Below the pieces are notes generated by a model. The model did not search any database and was not told the origin of the DNA. It was given only the letters and a program-made list of their open reading frames with translations. From Vandiemenella viatica (lineage: Eukaryota > Arthropoda > Insecta > Orthoptera > Morabidae), in assembly GCA_031002005.1 (NCBI GenBank), contig CM061920.1, forward strand, positions 111,776,095 to 111,840,094: 64,000 nt of DNA, read 5' to 3'. Position 1 is the stretch's first letter. Each line of letters begins with the position of its first letter. The position numbers and the translations under genes were made by a program. Positions 47,014 to 58,502 of this stretch are shown in pieces.

Positions 47014-48059
47014 GACCTAACGATATTTTGTTACAACATCCGTTTCATTAGCTTTTTCACAAAGACTTCTTTTATTCGGCAACGACTTACACTCCAGTGG
47101 AAACAGAACACATAGGAATATTTTTTACCAAATAATATTGACTCATCAGACGCCATACTATGTTACTGATATTGAAATATCAGAGGATCTATCCCCTCTC
47201 AGATTTACTCTACACTATGTGTGCTTATGGTTAAATTTTGACAGATACGGACATAGAAAATATGGTGATAGCATCTGGCGAAATGCCAAAAATCCTGTGA
47301 CTCTTCAGTAGAATACGCCATAATTTTGGCAGGCCATCCATGTGAAGCAATAATGTTCTCACCTTTACAGGCTTTTATAAAGTCAGATCATAAATAATAC
47401 CATCAAAACTAAACGCTACAGAGTACTACGAAACAGTACTATTTTGACTCTATAAACATTATTTTTACGTTCCGGTTATTGTTTAAGGGTTTAATTAATT
47501 TTGTGCACAGATTGCGTTTCTTCTTATTTAACCTCTGTTGGTATTAGTAACTAAACCATTACCGATAACTGTTTTGGCGGTATTTTCGATGTCAACTACC
47601 GAGAGGATAACAATCTATTTTTTAAACTGTTTCATTACTCTTGCTACTGGTCAGCGCGAGGAGAATAGCTATTTCAATAACCAATAGCTCTCGAGAAAAT
47701 TCTTCATGTAAAACTTCAGCCACTCGTGAAAGATTCTTTCAGGTAGATCCTTCAATTCGGCTACTACCACCAGGAAGTATTTAATTAAAGAGCAAAGATA
47801 ATTTCACAATAAATACTGTACGGTTGATTTCAAGTAGAATCCTGGTTTCATTGTAGAGTCACAAGTTCGTATGTCTGTAATTCCAACTGAACCCATATCT
47901 ACACAATTTGGGGACAATTTTTCGGAAAAATGTGATTTACTTTGTTCAAATTGCTAAGAAGAAACAATGTAATTCCTGGAAGTGGGTGTATAAACTGCTT
48001 CGTCTCTCCGCGTTATCAGAAACATTCCAGGTGTCCTGTCACACGCCTGACACCGAGGA
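47014..48059. other. unannotated AT-rich sequence
   Basis: No coding or element motif recognised; it directly precedes a Penelope-type tail. Confidence 0.35.
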
Positions 48060-48190
48060 GACTAGTCAGTCTAGGCGGCGACAGCTAGAAGAGACCTGAC
48101 ACCTGATGAAGACAGCAGAGCTAGCTGTCGAAACGCCGTGTTTATAGAACACCATCCGCTGGACATCCGAGAGGATTATATTGAAAACAA
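48060..48190 (+). mobile_element. Penelope-like element 3' tail (solitary)
   Basis: Sequence from about 48060, through a hammerhead-like core (48103-48134), to GTGTTTATAGAACACC and GGACATCCGAGAGGATTA resembles the 3'/pseudo-LTR tail of Penelope-like elements. No ORF lies within 1 kb upstream and no inverted partner was found, unlike the other four loci. Confidence 0.5.
48103..48134 (+). ncRNA. hammerhead-ribozyme-like core
   Basis: CTGATGA (48103-48109), then A plus a perfect 6 bp stem II, GACAGC (48111-48116) with GCTGTC (48124-48129), loop AGAGCTA, then GAAAC (48130-48134). Both invariant boxes of the hammerhead core are intact and correctly spaced. Stems I and III are short and I cannot fix the cleavage site. 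Hammerheads of this kind are known in Penelope-like elements, where they would self-cleave element RNA. Confidence 0.6.
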
Positions 48191-48849
48191 ATATTGTGAA
48201 AAAGTAATTAAGCACTTGGAAAGAGCAGAAACGCAGAAATAGGGTTTAATTTCTGAATACAAATTACATGAGAGTGACTGTTTGGAGAAGGCTGATTCTA
48301 AGATAATTTAATGAATCGTTGATAAATTTTACGTCGCAGTGGTATTACAATTTAATTACTGTAAACAAGGCATATAATGTAAATACTAAAAAGTGGAACA
48401 CACTTCCTGCCTATGTTTCCACACAAATGGCTGCTCCGTCCTGAGCTAGTGTCAGCTACTCACATTCTGAATGCTGCTCGCCGGGTCCACACTGGAGTTA
48501 CTCATCCAAGACAGTGTCTCGGAAAATTTAAGTGTGGTGGTTTCCCCTTCCAAGTGACGGAAGGTTATTGATGTGTGAATAATTGTGATATGTTTGTGTA
48601 CTGAGTTGTTTGAAATATGAACTAAGGGAGAGAGTGGAACTTGCTCCCGGCCCTTTTGTCCCACTCTCAAAAGTCACAGAGGGGGACCACACAATTAACG
48701 TCCCACCAACAATATTGTCGTGTTTCCTCACTCAATAGGCACTACGGAGAGGTTTAAGATTTAATCAATCTGGAGATTAGGTTATTGTCCCTCACCACAT
48801 GTCCTTATTTCCGGCAAAGCCACGACGATGAAAATTTCCTGCACACTGC
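48191..48849. other. unannotated sequence
   Basis: No motif recognised. Two overlapping minus-strand open frames at 48452-48731 are unsupported. Confidence 0.35.
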
Positions 48850-48860
48850 TGGGATTCGAG

Positions 48861-49095
48861 GCGGCCTCGGTAGCGTAGGGGCTAGAGTGCTAGCTCGGCG
48901 TGGTAGGCCGCCGGTTCGAATCAGGCCGCGGGCATGGATGTTCAAGTGTTGTGTGTCTGTGTGAATGTCCTGTCCGTCCTGTGGCGTCCATACATTGGAA
49001 AAATACAATATATATACTGGATGACGACTTACACACTGAAAGCTACAATAATTACATAGAGCGGCTCCGTTGCCAAATGCCACTAAAAAAAAAAA
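48861..49095 (+). mobile_element. tRNA-derived SINE, family B, perfect TSD
   Basis: TGGGATTCGAG at 48850-48860 and 49096-49106 is a perfect 11 bp TSD. Head GCGGCCTCGGTAGCGTAGGG, B-box GGTTCGAATC (48913-48922), body of about 160 bp, A tail of 11 (49085-49095). Young relative to the copy at 28870. Confidence 0.95.
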
Positions 49096-49106
49096 TGGGA
49101 TTCGAG

Positions 49107-50003
49107 CGATCTATGGCCATATCAGGCGCTGGACACCATCACAGTGCCGCAACGTCACAAGGCATCACATTTTGTCGGCAATAAAATTCACCGATCATCC
49201 TAGATTTTTATGGCAATCGTAAACATTTTAATTGCGAGCATAAATTTTTTCTACCGACGTTCATTAAAATCTGAGAGGGTGTTAAATATGAACTGATCTG
49301 AAATTCATAGGAGATACAGAACACTCGGATTTTCTTCTCCATTAGGTATAGAATACAATAATATTATCCATATCTATCATTTCTGTGCTTTCCATAAAAA
49401 AAACTGCATTATTAAGAACGGTTGACTCCAGTTGCTACTTGTATTATGCTGTTTTTAAAATTACGGTTTCTCATTCTGGCAGAAGTAAAATTATAGTTCA
49501 GATTTAAGATGGCGATACGAAATTAGCAATGTATCTGAAACATGTCATGAGAATTATTGGACAACATCAGTAAGAAGTAATAAAATTGAGACTAAAATCT
49601 CTCTTATTTTTAAAACTGAACTGTTAGACTCGACATTTTACGAAAACTCGACGCCAATTATCGTCTTAGTTCTACATACCATCATATTTCCTGTGTTGTG
49701 TTTAGATGTATGTTAATGGAAGCTTTTTTGTCTAACATTTTGACAGATTTACTGATGAAGAGCTGTAAATTAAAATAATCCAAACAATCCCAAAATAAAA
49801 ATATCAACGAAATAATAAGATCATGGCTGCACCACCGGAAAATTATAACATTTTTTTTTTAACAACCGTATAAAATGTAATGCTGTCATGTTTCTCTCCA
49901 TCTAGGTTTGTAGAAGACGACCATCTGCATATAACCACGGGTAAAAATTCTCGCGGTGATCTAATAACCAGTAAATTTATCAAAAAAAAAAAAAGTTTTA
50001 CAC
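49107..50003. other. unannotated AT-rich sequence
   Basis: Nothing recognised. CTGATGAAGAGCTG near 49751 resembles a hammerhead box but has no GAAAC partner. Confidence 0.4.
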
Positions 50004-50013
50004 ACAATTAGAA

Positions 50014-50227
50014 TTTTTTTTACTATGGCTTTACGCCTAGTCAACGGCTAAGGTCATTAGAGGCGGGATGGGAGTGGGGACAAGGAACGGGAAGGAATTC
50101 GGCCATGGCCTTTTTGAAGGAAGCATCCTGGCATTCGCCGGGAGTGATTTGGGGAAATCATGGAAAATCCAAATCCGGATGCCCGGACGGGGATTCGAAC
50201 CCACGTCCTCCCGAATGTGAGGCCAGG
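50014..50227 (-). mobile_element. SINE family A, 5'-truncated, perfect TSD
   Basis: ACAATTAGAA at 50004-50013 and 50228-50237. On the minus strand it starts inside the tRNA head at GTCCTGGCCTCACATTC, so the A box is missing. The B-box GGTTCGAATCC (reverse of about 50188-50198), the body and the A tail are present. A 5'-truncated SINE with intact TSD shows it was made by target-primed reverse transcription. Confidence 0.9.
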
Positions 50228-51174
50228 ACAATTAGAAATTAATCTAGCTTGAAATCATAAAATTGATTCAAAGAAGAAAATTTCCCATAAGCCACTTTCT
50301 ATCGAGAATTTAAATGTAATTTTCACTGTTAACCCGCTTTAAGGATGGATATAAATGCTGCATGCTGAAGCGTAATCAGAGATGAAGTAATTAACTATGG
50401 ATAAAAGCGTTAATAGGGAAGTGAATCAATTACTCAGAAAGCAAAGGCGTTTACATGCCATGGTAAAGAAATCGGGGGACTCGTCTAATAGTGCTAAAAT
50501 AGTCCAGTTACGAGCGGAAGTGCGTAAGGCAATGCGTGATGCGTTTAAAGAATTCCAAGCCAGGACTTTGTCCGAAGATCTGATTACTGATCCAAAAAAG
50601 TTTCGTAAGGTTATGCCTTCACTGATTAAGGAAAATGGGGAATTATCCGAAACTAGCGTAGAGAAAGCAGAAATCTTGAATAATATATTTAAAAAAGCTT
50701 TCACGACAGAAAACTCAGAGGAGATTCCGACATTTACCAATCGTACCAACAAAATTATGAATGATCTCGTTCTTGATGTCGAGGGAATAACTAAATTGCT
50801 TATGAATCTAAAAAACAATAAGGCTCCCGGACCAGACGGAATTCCTACAAGATTCTACTCCAGGTACGCAAAGGAAATTGCACCGTATTTGATGAAATTA
50901 TATACCGCCTCCTTGGATCAAGGAAAAATACCAGCCGAATGGAAGACCGCCTTCGTAAGTCCAGTGTTTAAAAATGGGAATGTTAATGATCCTCACATTA
51001 TAGACCGATCTCGTTAACATCAGTATTTTGTAGGATTTTAGAACACATCATCTATTCAAATGTCATGCGGTTTTTTGATGAAGATGAGCTTTTAAACCCA
51101 AATCAACATGGATTCAGAAAAGGACGATGCTGCGAAACAACTTGCACTTTTAATTCACGACTTGTGCCGTATTA

Positions 51175-52255
51175 AGGTAGCCACACACGTGGAGGCCGGG
51201 CCGCAGGGAAACAGTCCGCGGGCCGGACCGCAGGGATTTCATCGAAGTGGCGCTGCACACACACGGGGGGTTAAAATCCTCAAGAGTTTCTGAGTCTCAG
51301 AGTTGGCTTCACGATGGCAGCATCCGATGATGTGCACGCGTTGGCTGCTGTTACTATTTTCTTTATTGAATCCGTCACAGTGCTACCTCTCTCTAAGTTG
51401 CCTAGTAAAACTTGAAACAGCCTTTTTCTGTAGTTGTACTCCCATATCTTCATAAAAGCTTCCTATCATATTTAAAAAATAATCGGAACTCGGATAACCA
51501 GACTTTTACTGTAATTGATTTATTCCCATTCGTAAATACATCAACAACATAAAATTAAGTTTAAATGACATAAAAACTAAATTAAAATAATATTAGTAAC
51601 CGTTGCTCACTGTACATTCCTAAACAGCCCATTTCGACTTGAAACAGGGTGTCATTGATTATTTTTTCTGCTATCAGCATTTGATTGGTCGGAAGGCCAC
51701 GTAATTTTATGGCAACGGTTTTGCTAACAACGTCAAAGTGATCTTCTTGCAGCCGGTTTTTGTTCTTCAGCACATCACTTCGCAAAGATTCATTTGATAA
51801 TGGTTTAATGTTGCTGATTTTTTTTAGTATTGATTCTTTTTATTTTTTTGCATTTCGTTCATTCTCCTTCAATATTTATGCCAGCTTGGCGTAGGTAGCT
51901 TCTCGTTTGTTTGTGTCGTTGTATTCCTGGTACTTCAATTCCTATTGACAGGGCTCACTATCATATATATTTATAAACACGGAACATCACGAAACGGAAC
52001 ATTAGAAACAAAATCGCAACACATACAGGCAGCCACAAGAAATCCTCGAAGGCCGACTGACCGCAGGACACACGCTGAGATTCTCACCCTCCCTCCCGGC
52101 CTTCCAGGAAATAAGAATTGTTTTTCGGCGGGGATTTGGCCGCACTGGGGTGCGGCCACGGCCTCAAGAAAGTGCCCACACACGTGGCGGGATCCCGCAA
52201 GGCCGTGACCATTGCGTCCAAATCCCGTGGGTTTCCCGCACGTGTGTGGCGGCCT
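51175..52255. mobile_element. PIF/Harbinger-like DNA transposon inside the LINE RT
   Basis: 1081 bp. Inverted ends AGGTAGCCACACACGTGG and (reverse) AGGCCGCCACACACGTGCG. TTA at 51172-51174 and 52256-52258 is a 3 bp TSD typical of PIF/Harbinger. Excision with one TTA makes the LINE read LCRIIDGQSRVDIVLLD without a break. GC-rich ends, AT-rich middle. No DDE nuclease ORF, so it is non-autonomous, but a MADF-like protein remnant lies on the minus strand. Confidence 0.85.
51575..51945 (-). pseudogene. MADF/BESS-like accessory protein remnant of a Harbinger element
   Basis: The minus strand reads KYQEYNDTNKREATYAKLA (about 51930-51880), then ILKENERNAKK and SILKKISNIKPL, a pattern like the DNA-binding MADF domain. 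After SDVLKNKNRLQEDHFDVVSK comes a short helical block VAIKLRGLPTNQMLIAEKII (51710-51650), like a BESS motif. MADF-type proteins accompany the nuclease in PIF/Harbinger elements. Stops in the MADF part inactivate it; the last 67 codons (51582-51785) are open. Confidence 0.6.
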
Positions 52256-53339
52256 TTATAGATGGGCAATCCCGGGTTGATATAGTTCTATTAGATTTTA
52301 AAAAAGCTTTCGACACTGTGCTTCACACTAGGTTACTTAGGAAACTTCGTGGCTTCGGCATATCTAGACAAATATGCGACTGGGTTGCAGACTTTCTGAA
52401 GGACAGAACGCAATGTGTAGTTCTCGAAGGTGAGAGTTCATCATTTACCGAGGTGAGGTCCGGGGTTCCCCAGGGAAGCGTGATAGGGCCTCTGTTGTTT
52501 CTCATATACATTAATGCTTTGTGTGACATAATAAGGGGGATGAAAAGATTATTTGCCTATTATTTATCGTGAAATCAAAACCCAGGAAGACTGCGCTTTG
52601 TTACAAGATTATGAAAATAATTGCGTGGTGTAAAGACTTGCAGTTGGAGTTAAACGCTCAAAAGTGCCAAGTCATGAGTATAAGTAAAAAGGTGACAACA
52701 TTTAGCTCTGAATATACAATTAATGGCACTGTCCTTAGAACTGTGGATTCCGCTAGGGGTAACAATTCGTAATAATTTTTCGTGGAATGAACATATCGAT
52801 AATGTAATTTGGAAAGCAAATCGTATGCTCCGATTTCTTGGTCGTAATTTAAAACAATGCACTCCTGAAGTTAAATCGATTGCATATAAGTCACTAGTGC
52901 GTCCTCACTTGGAATATTGTTGTTCTGTATGGGGTCCCCATCAAAAGGGGTTAATGGAGGCATTAGAGAGGGTCCAGAGAAGGGCTGCCCGATTCGTGAC
53001 AGGTATATATAGTTGGAGGAAAAGCGTAAGTGCGATGCTGAAGGAGTTAGGTTGGGAAGACCTGGAACACCGAAGGCGTTGCTCTCGACGGAAGCTAATT
53101 GAAAAATTCACTACTGACATGTTTCAGAATGACAGCAAAAGAAATATTGTTACCAGCAACATTCATATCTCGGAATGACCGTGAAAATAATATAAGAGAA
53201 ATCAGGGCCTGAACCGATTCTTTTCTGTATTCATTTCTTCCGCGAGCGATTAGGGAATGGAATAGAAAGGATTTATCGGACGAGTAAACTTAAAATCAGA
53301 CAGGAGTAGCTTTCGATAAAGATCTCCAGCCATCCTGAT

Positions 53340-53430
53340 CTGGATTTTCCGTGGTTTTCCCAGATCATTCCACGCGAATGCTGGGATGGTTCCTCACAAT
53401 AGCCCATGGGTGCCTCCTACCATATCCCGT
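53340..53430 (+). repeat. SINE family A body fragment
   Basis: CTGGATTTTCCGTGGTTTTC, then CATTCCACGCGAATGCTGGG, follow the family A body in order, but the head and 3' half are missing. Confidence 0.5.
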
Positions 53431-53633
53431 ATATCCCTTCCAAACTATTACCCTTTCAGATAGGTGCCACACACTTTTAGTGAATCGCAGAGTAATAGTA
53501 ATAGTAATCCAGAGAAGTCGCCAAAACTTTCCCTGTTAGTGCTAATCTTAACATCTTAAAAAAATATATATATTCTTAAGTTCAGTTGTTGTTGTTTAGG
53601 GCGCGCCGAGTTCTAGGTCATTAGCGCCCTCGC

Positions 53634-53901
53634 GAGCGTTCTGGTAGCTCAGTGCCTAAGCGCTTGCTTTCTAATCGTTCGCTGCTCCTGCCGCGGGCAC
53701 GAATCCCGGCAGGCGCAGAAATTTTGAGAGTTGTGTTTAATCATATGAGCTATGCCAGGACGCTCCGTGGTTCGGATTCCACGTTAAACTGTAGGTCCCA
53801 GAGGAAAGGAACTGGCCGTCCTACCTCTGACACAATGGCTTAGAATGCCTCCTTCGGGAGGATCCAACCAACCTTCGGGTTGTGGACTAAGTTAAGTTAA
53901 G
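53634..53901 (+). mobile_element. tRNA-derived SINE, family C, perfect TSD
   Basis: TTAGCGCCCTCGC at 53621-53633 and 53902-53914 is a 13 bp TSD. tRNA-like head (GTTCTGGTAGCTCAGTGCCT, A box) with degenerate B-box GCACGAATCCC (53698-53708), a body of about 190 bp, and a tail of (GTTAA)n repeats (about 53886-53901) in place of poly-A. A second tRNA-like GGTTCGGATTCC (53770) suggests a dimeric origin. Confidence 0.85.
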
Positions 53902-53914
53902 TTAGCGCCCTCGC

Positions 53915-54189
53915 TAAAATCCGATATGACAATTTGATCTGAAGTTCGGAGTTGGTACATTAGACATAGTAAATAACGCTTCTTTGGGACAACTGGTATA
54001 TTTATTATACTCTTTAAAATTTTTAGTATTTGTGAACGAATTATAATTGTTACTTTTTCCTTGTTCATTACCTATTTATGTTATTTGTTAATTTCTTCCC
54101 GTTATCTTATTTCGGTTCTGCGATTTGCCGGAACTGATACATTTTTCATCCATCATTTCTATTTTCCGACTTGTTACATCCTCAGGTTC
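53915..54189. other. unannotated sequence
   Basis: Nothing recognised. Confidence 0.35.
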
Positions 54190-54560
54190 TCTTCAGATCG
54201 CATTTGCGGTTAGCAAATCAGCAGTCTGTACACCCCGTATAAAAACAACAACTCTGTGAAATTTCAATAGCACTAATTTAAAGTAAAGAAGGTGTCATAT
54301 GTTTTGGTCTATAGGCAGAAATAAATTGACATGGTCTGACCACATTATTCAGTTTACAAGAGCATTCGAATCTGGAATTAACTCGTTACGAGCTACGACT
54401 GGTGTATGTTGGGGTCCTGGCACACGAACCTGTACGAATCTATACCGTATCATCATGCGACCAAAAACAGACAACGCATGCCTATGCTATGGTGTTAGAG
54501 AAAGTAAATAAGTTACCAAGCTCTTATACTTTACATAGGAGCAATGGGATTCACACTAAA
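54190..54560 (+). pseudogene. Jockey-type LINE, RT thumb fragment
   Basis: KLTWSDHIIQFTRAFESGIN (54323-54382) followed by LRATTGVCWG, LYRIIMRPKTDNACLCYG (about 54442-54495) and RESK corresponds to the thumb of Jockey/R1-type LINEs (usual form: LTW..HI..L...C..AL..LR...W G.D...LL.LYR.LVR..LDYG...YG). Upstream, weak matches begin near 54190. No catalytic domain. Confidence 0.75.
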
Positions 54561-56049
54561 TAACGTCTGAATGATGGAACATTTTGGTCTAACAAAAATG
54601 GTAGAAGCTTTTATTCGACTGGAAGGAAAGATTTCTCTAAGTTGATTGATTTGTTAAAGGTACAACAAAATGGTTAAAACTGTGGAGGAAATAAAACGAA
54701 CGAACCATATAATTGTAGAAAGTAATTCTTTATTAATGTAATAAACTGACAAATCATCGAGTCTATCTTTAGTTTAGTTCTCCTTCAGCTGAATTTATTT
54801 TCTACGAGGAACAGCAAACTTAATTGATTCTCAATATTATAGGAATCCAAGATGGGCTGCGATAAGCGGCAAAATAAGCAGAGAGATCTGTTGATGAACA
54901 CCAGAATCCCGCAGTATAGTGAAACAAACAATACTGACACCCGATATAACTTCGAGTGATCTTCTTCCAGTTAGGATGTGTATGTCGAATATCATACTCA
55001 CGCGAGTGCACTCTCACAGTAGTGAGTGCAATAAACGTTATATCACTGCGTAAAGTACAAAGTAAAAGAGTTGTTTACTGAAGTCGCTTATCACCAATCG
55101 GGTGCAATTACCTTTGCCATCTCCTCCCCAGTGCTGTAAATAAACATGTACCAATTTTAACTAAGTTTTAGTTAAGTACCGGTATTTATTGTATCGCTGA
55201 GAAATTAATTTGTTTACGCAGTTACAATTTTACATTTACAATTTTATACTTCAAAAATAAAGAATTTATGTTAAAGGAAAATACTTAAATTGCCATAATA
55301 GAGAGAATCTGACGTAAAATCTACTTGTACCTCGTTTACATCAACTAAAGACTAATTATTATTATTATTATTATTATTCTTTAAAAATCGTTATGCATGG
55401 GCACCGGTATACATAGTTCACTTGTAGAACCTTTCTTTCTCAATTGTTTCACCAAAATAACTTAAATTTTATACAGTTTTCGCTGATGAACAGCATGAAG
55501 TAGTTTCATAGTGCTCGTTTTCGCTAAAAATACACATTCAAAGGTTCCGGAGATAATTATTATTTTAAACAGAACACTCAAAGTGAAACAAAATTACGTG
55601 ACTCGCTTAAATAGAATATCGGGTTGTTTATTGTGCTGCATAAAAGACGAATTAGATGTTATTTTTTAACAGTATCTAACAACAGTTTCCATTTCACAGA
55701 AGATAGTAAAAATTACCGCTATAATTCAGGAATATTAATGCGAATTAATCACAAGGCTGTCAAATTTTAGTTAAGTTGTTAACTGATGATCAGACAGAAA
55801 TATATTTCCATAAACGTTCTCAAGCTGTAAACGTTTACATAAAACTCTAATCATCCATACGTTGCAGCGAAATTTAAAGTTTAGTACAATGCTTATGACA
55901 GTATGATTAATGTATAAACCGGAAAAATGTTTGTCAAACACATTGTCATACGGATAAAATACTGTAAAGATGCAAAAGAAAGCATCCTATAAATGGAAGC
56001 TTCTTTTTTCCTTTACTTAGTGTTGAAGCTGCTTCGAAATCTATGTAAC
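54561..56049. other. unannotated AT-rich sequence
   Basis: No elements recognised except an (ATT)n microsatellite. Confidence 0.4.
55354..55379. repeat. (ATT)n microsatellite
   Basis: About eight perfect ATT units. Confidence 0.95.
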
Positions 56050-56165
56050 TAGAGGGACATAGGAATGGAAGCAAAGAACAGGAAGGAATTTGGCCATAGC
56101 ACTTTGAACCATCCCCGTGTTCGTCGAACGTGATTTAGGCAAACTATGGAAAATCTAATTTTTAT
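56050..56165 (-). repeat. SINE family A body fragment, eroded
   Basis: ACAGGAAGGAATTTGGCCAT, CACTTTGAACCATCC and AAACTATGGAAAATC match the reversed family A body in order. No head or TSD. Confidence 0.55.
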
Positions 56166-56886
56166 TCAGCTAGAACGGAATAGGGGACCGGACAAATTTT
56201 CAGAAAGTGTTTTAAATTGTCCCTTGTGGATATATTTAATCGAGAAAAATAGTACTTTACTTAAATAAAGCTCTATAAGTACATAAACCCATGTGTAAAT
56301 GTTAAACTGTTTAAATTCCCGCGCAAACAGTATGTGACGTGATCTCGTCGCGCGTGACGTCATACGTGTGTAAAGCAACTTTATCTGCTCTTACGTTATT
56401 ACAACTTTATCTGCTATTTGTTGTTCCAACACTATTAACTGATTTTAAGCGTTTCGTGAAGTTATAGTCGTAATGAAACGAAAGACTTATCGTTGGTGCG
56501 TAGTACGAATACTTCTACATCTTCTGTAGACAAATTACTTAATTGATGTACAACGAAATGCAGAAATACGACTCAGTGGTTGCAACTAACAAGACGTCAA
56601 TACGAGACGGAATTTTAATGAATAAGATTTCGAACGAATTTTGCGTTCCGCTTACACCTTGCACTTGATAGTACCTCGAATCACGACGAAGTTGTGCATA
56701 TCCTATGGCATCATCACCATAGGATCTCGGCGATCTAAAAATACGAGAAATCGAAACTTTTAAGTCTATATCCTAATACATAAAAAAAATCACACGACAC
56801 TCATAACAAAGATTGAATTTGTACTCGGTAGAGGTTACATTTTATTTTATTTCAAAATTCAATTAATTAGGCAAATAGTTGTAATA
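56166..56886. other. unannotated AT-rich sequence
   Basis: Nothing recognised. Confidence 0.35.
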
Positions 56887-57770
56887 CAGGATGTTCGCCG
56901 GGAAACGCTATCCGCTGCTATATAGCACTACGACGAAGAAATTGCTCGCAGCGAGGGAGCGGCCAGCTTCCCATATAGTTCGGCCGTCAACCGCGGAACT
57001 AGTTTGAAATCATATACATGTATAAGTATGTGGAAGCATATAAATATTACATAATTCATTAACTTCCCTTAACGGCCGTCTTGCGTAATGCGCATTTAAC
57101 ATCTTTTAAACATGTTTCGAGACACTCGTTGGATTTCACATCTCTCCATGGACATTATTACTTGACAGATTTTGTTTTCAAGTTCTTCGAACGTGTGAGG
57201 ATTTCCTTCATACACCTTTCCCTTAAGCTTTCCCCAAAGATAGAAGTCACAAAGGTTTAAATCGGGTGATCTGGCGCCACAAGCCACGGCTGATTACACG
57301 TTTTTCTTAATTTTTTAACTATACGCGGAATCGTTATTTTAGCTGCCAGTAAAGCGCCAGCATATTTGCGACGTAATTTACTGCGACACCTTTTAAAAGA
57401 ATTTTTCTTCACATACGTATCATACAGAAATATTTTTCGTTCCATACTATAACGTACCATAATTTAACTCGCGCTCACACATGGTACAGATTAGTAAGAG
57501 ATTGAAGTCACAAAATAATTAAACCGCAAAAAAACATTCACACACAATACTGATTAATAAGAGACTGAAGTCACAAACCAGCCATACCGCAAAGAAATCG
57601 ATCTAAACAATGGAAAAGTTCGCATTATATTGCGTGAATTGACTGTTGGTGGAGGGCTGTTGTTCAGTCTCGCCGATCATTCACTCTGTTGTTGGGCGCG
57701 GGCTGGCCTTTCGCAGTGAGATGCCGTCGGCAAGACGGTAGGTGGATAGCGTTTCTTGTCAAACACCCTG
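56887..57770 (-). mobile_element. mariner/IS630-like DNA transposon with internal deletion
   Basis: Inverted ends CAGGATGTTCGCCGGGAAAC and (reverse) CAGGGTGTTTGACAAGAAAC continue as GCTATCC. TA precedes the left end; the right flank is CA, a probable mutation. On the minus strand the N-terminus MVRYSMERKIFLYDTYVKKN (57460-57401) with RRKYAGALLAAKITIPRIVK is a helix-turn-helix. It runs almost directly into ACGARSPDLNLCDFYLWGKL (about 57285-57226) and NPHTFEELENKI, the transposase C-terminus. The catalytic core between is deleted. Confidence 0.85.
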
Positions 57771-57966
57771 CACTTACAAAAATGTTTTCACACTTCGAAA
57801 CTCAGCAGCACTACAATCCCAATTAGTGGCAAAGAAATTCCAAACCATTATTATATTCACTCTCGGGAGATTTGGACTGTCTGCTTTAGTAACTTCTGGA
57901 TTCTTGAAAACTTGTTTAAAGAACCTGTAACAACGTCTACTTGGAAAATCGTTACCACGTCCCTTA

Positions 57967-58502
57967 GGGGCCATCCATAAATTACATCCCACCTTGAGGG
58001 GGGGGGGGGATCAACAAAGTGTGACATCGTGTAACAAGGAGGAGGGGGGGGCCGTGTCATAAACATTGTGACATCACATGCATAATTTGTATCACTTTTA
58101 GCTCGTGGCGGAAGATCAAGATGATGTTGACACATCGATTGTTCCCAACACTATCGAAATCAAGAATGAAGTGACTATTATGGCAATAATAAACAATATC
58201 AAGGAATGGGTCCAAAATCCATGGACACCTGATGACTCAATTTTGTATAATTAATTCGATTTTTTATGTTTTTTTTAATATTTTCTTAAATGTTTGATTT
58301 ATTGTTGATATGATTTTTTTATACTAGAAATACATAAATCATTTTGGAAATGCTGTTTTAATTTATAAATTTAAAATTGCAAAACATGTGACGTCACACT
58401 AGTGGAGGGAGGGGGTCCCACAAATGTGTCAACCTGTGTCAAGGGGGGAGGGAGGGGTCCAAAAATCATGAAATTCGTGTGACGTAATTTGTGGATGGCC
58501 CC
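57967..58502. mobile_element. 536 bp TIR element ending GGGGCCATCC, TTA TSD
   Basis: Ends GGGGCCATCCATAAATTAC and (reverse) GGGGCCATCCACAAATTACG; TTA at 57964-57966 and 58503-58505. Just inside both ends lie G-rich/C-rich tracts and TGTGACATC/GTGACGTC motifs. No transposase. The 3 bp TTA TSD fits PIF/Harbinger, but the termini differ from the element at 51175. Confidence 0.85.

Larger units (their letters stand above)
50390..53300 (+). pseudogene. CR1-like LINE ORF2: linker, reverse transcriptase, C-terminus
   Basis: Non-LTR reverse transcriptase, 5'-truncated. Linker VNQLLRKQRRLHAMVKKSG (50410-50475) as in the LINE at 2440; RT fingers NNKAPGPDGIPTRF (50814-50856) and EWKTAFVSPVFKNG (50938-50980); GFRKGR (51112-51128). 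The domain resumes after an inserted transposon with IVLLDFKKAFDTV (52281-52320, first catalytic Asp), GVPQGSVIGPLLFLIYIN (52462-52515), and KRLFAYYLS (about 52543-52570), where FADD should be, so the catalytic pair is lost. Thumb LGVTIRNNFSWNEHIDNVIW (52752-52812), RPHLEYCCSVWG (52901-52936), QRRAARFVTG, and a terminal FLPRAIREWNR (about 53240-53270). Frameshifts near 51010, 51135, 52575 and 52745. Confidence 0.9.

Noticed and set aside
49751..49780. CTGATGAAGAGCTG as a hammerhead box
   Set aside because: No GAAAC box or stem II partner downstream.
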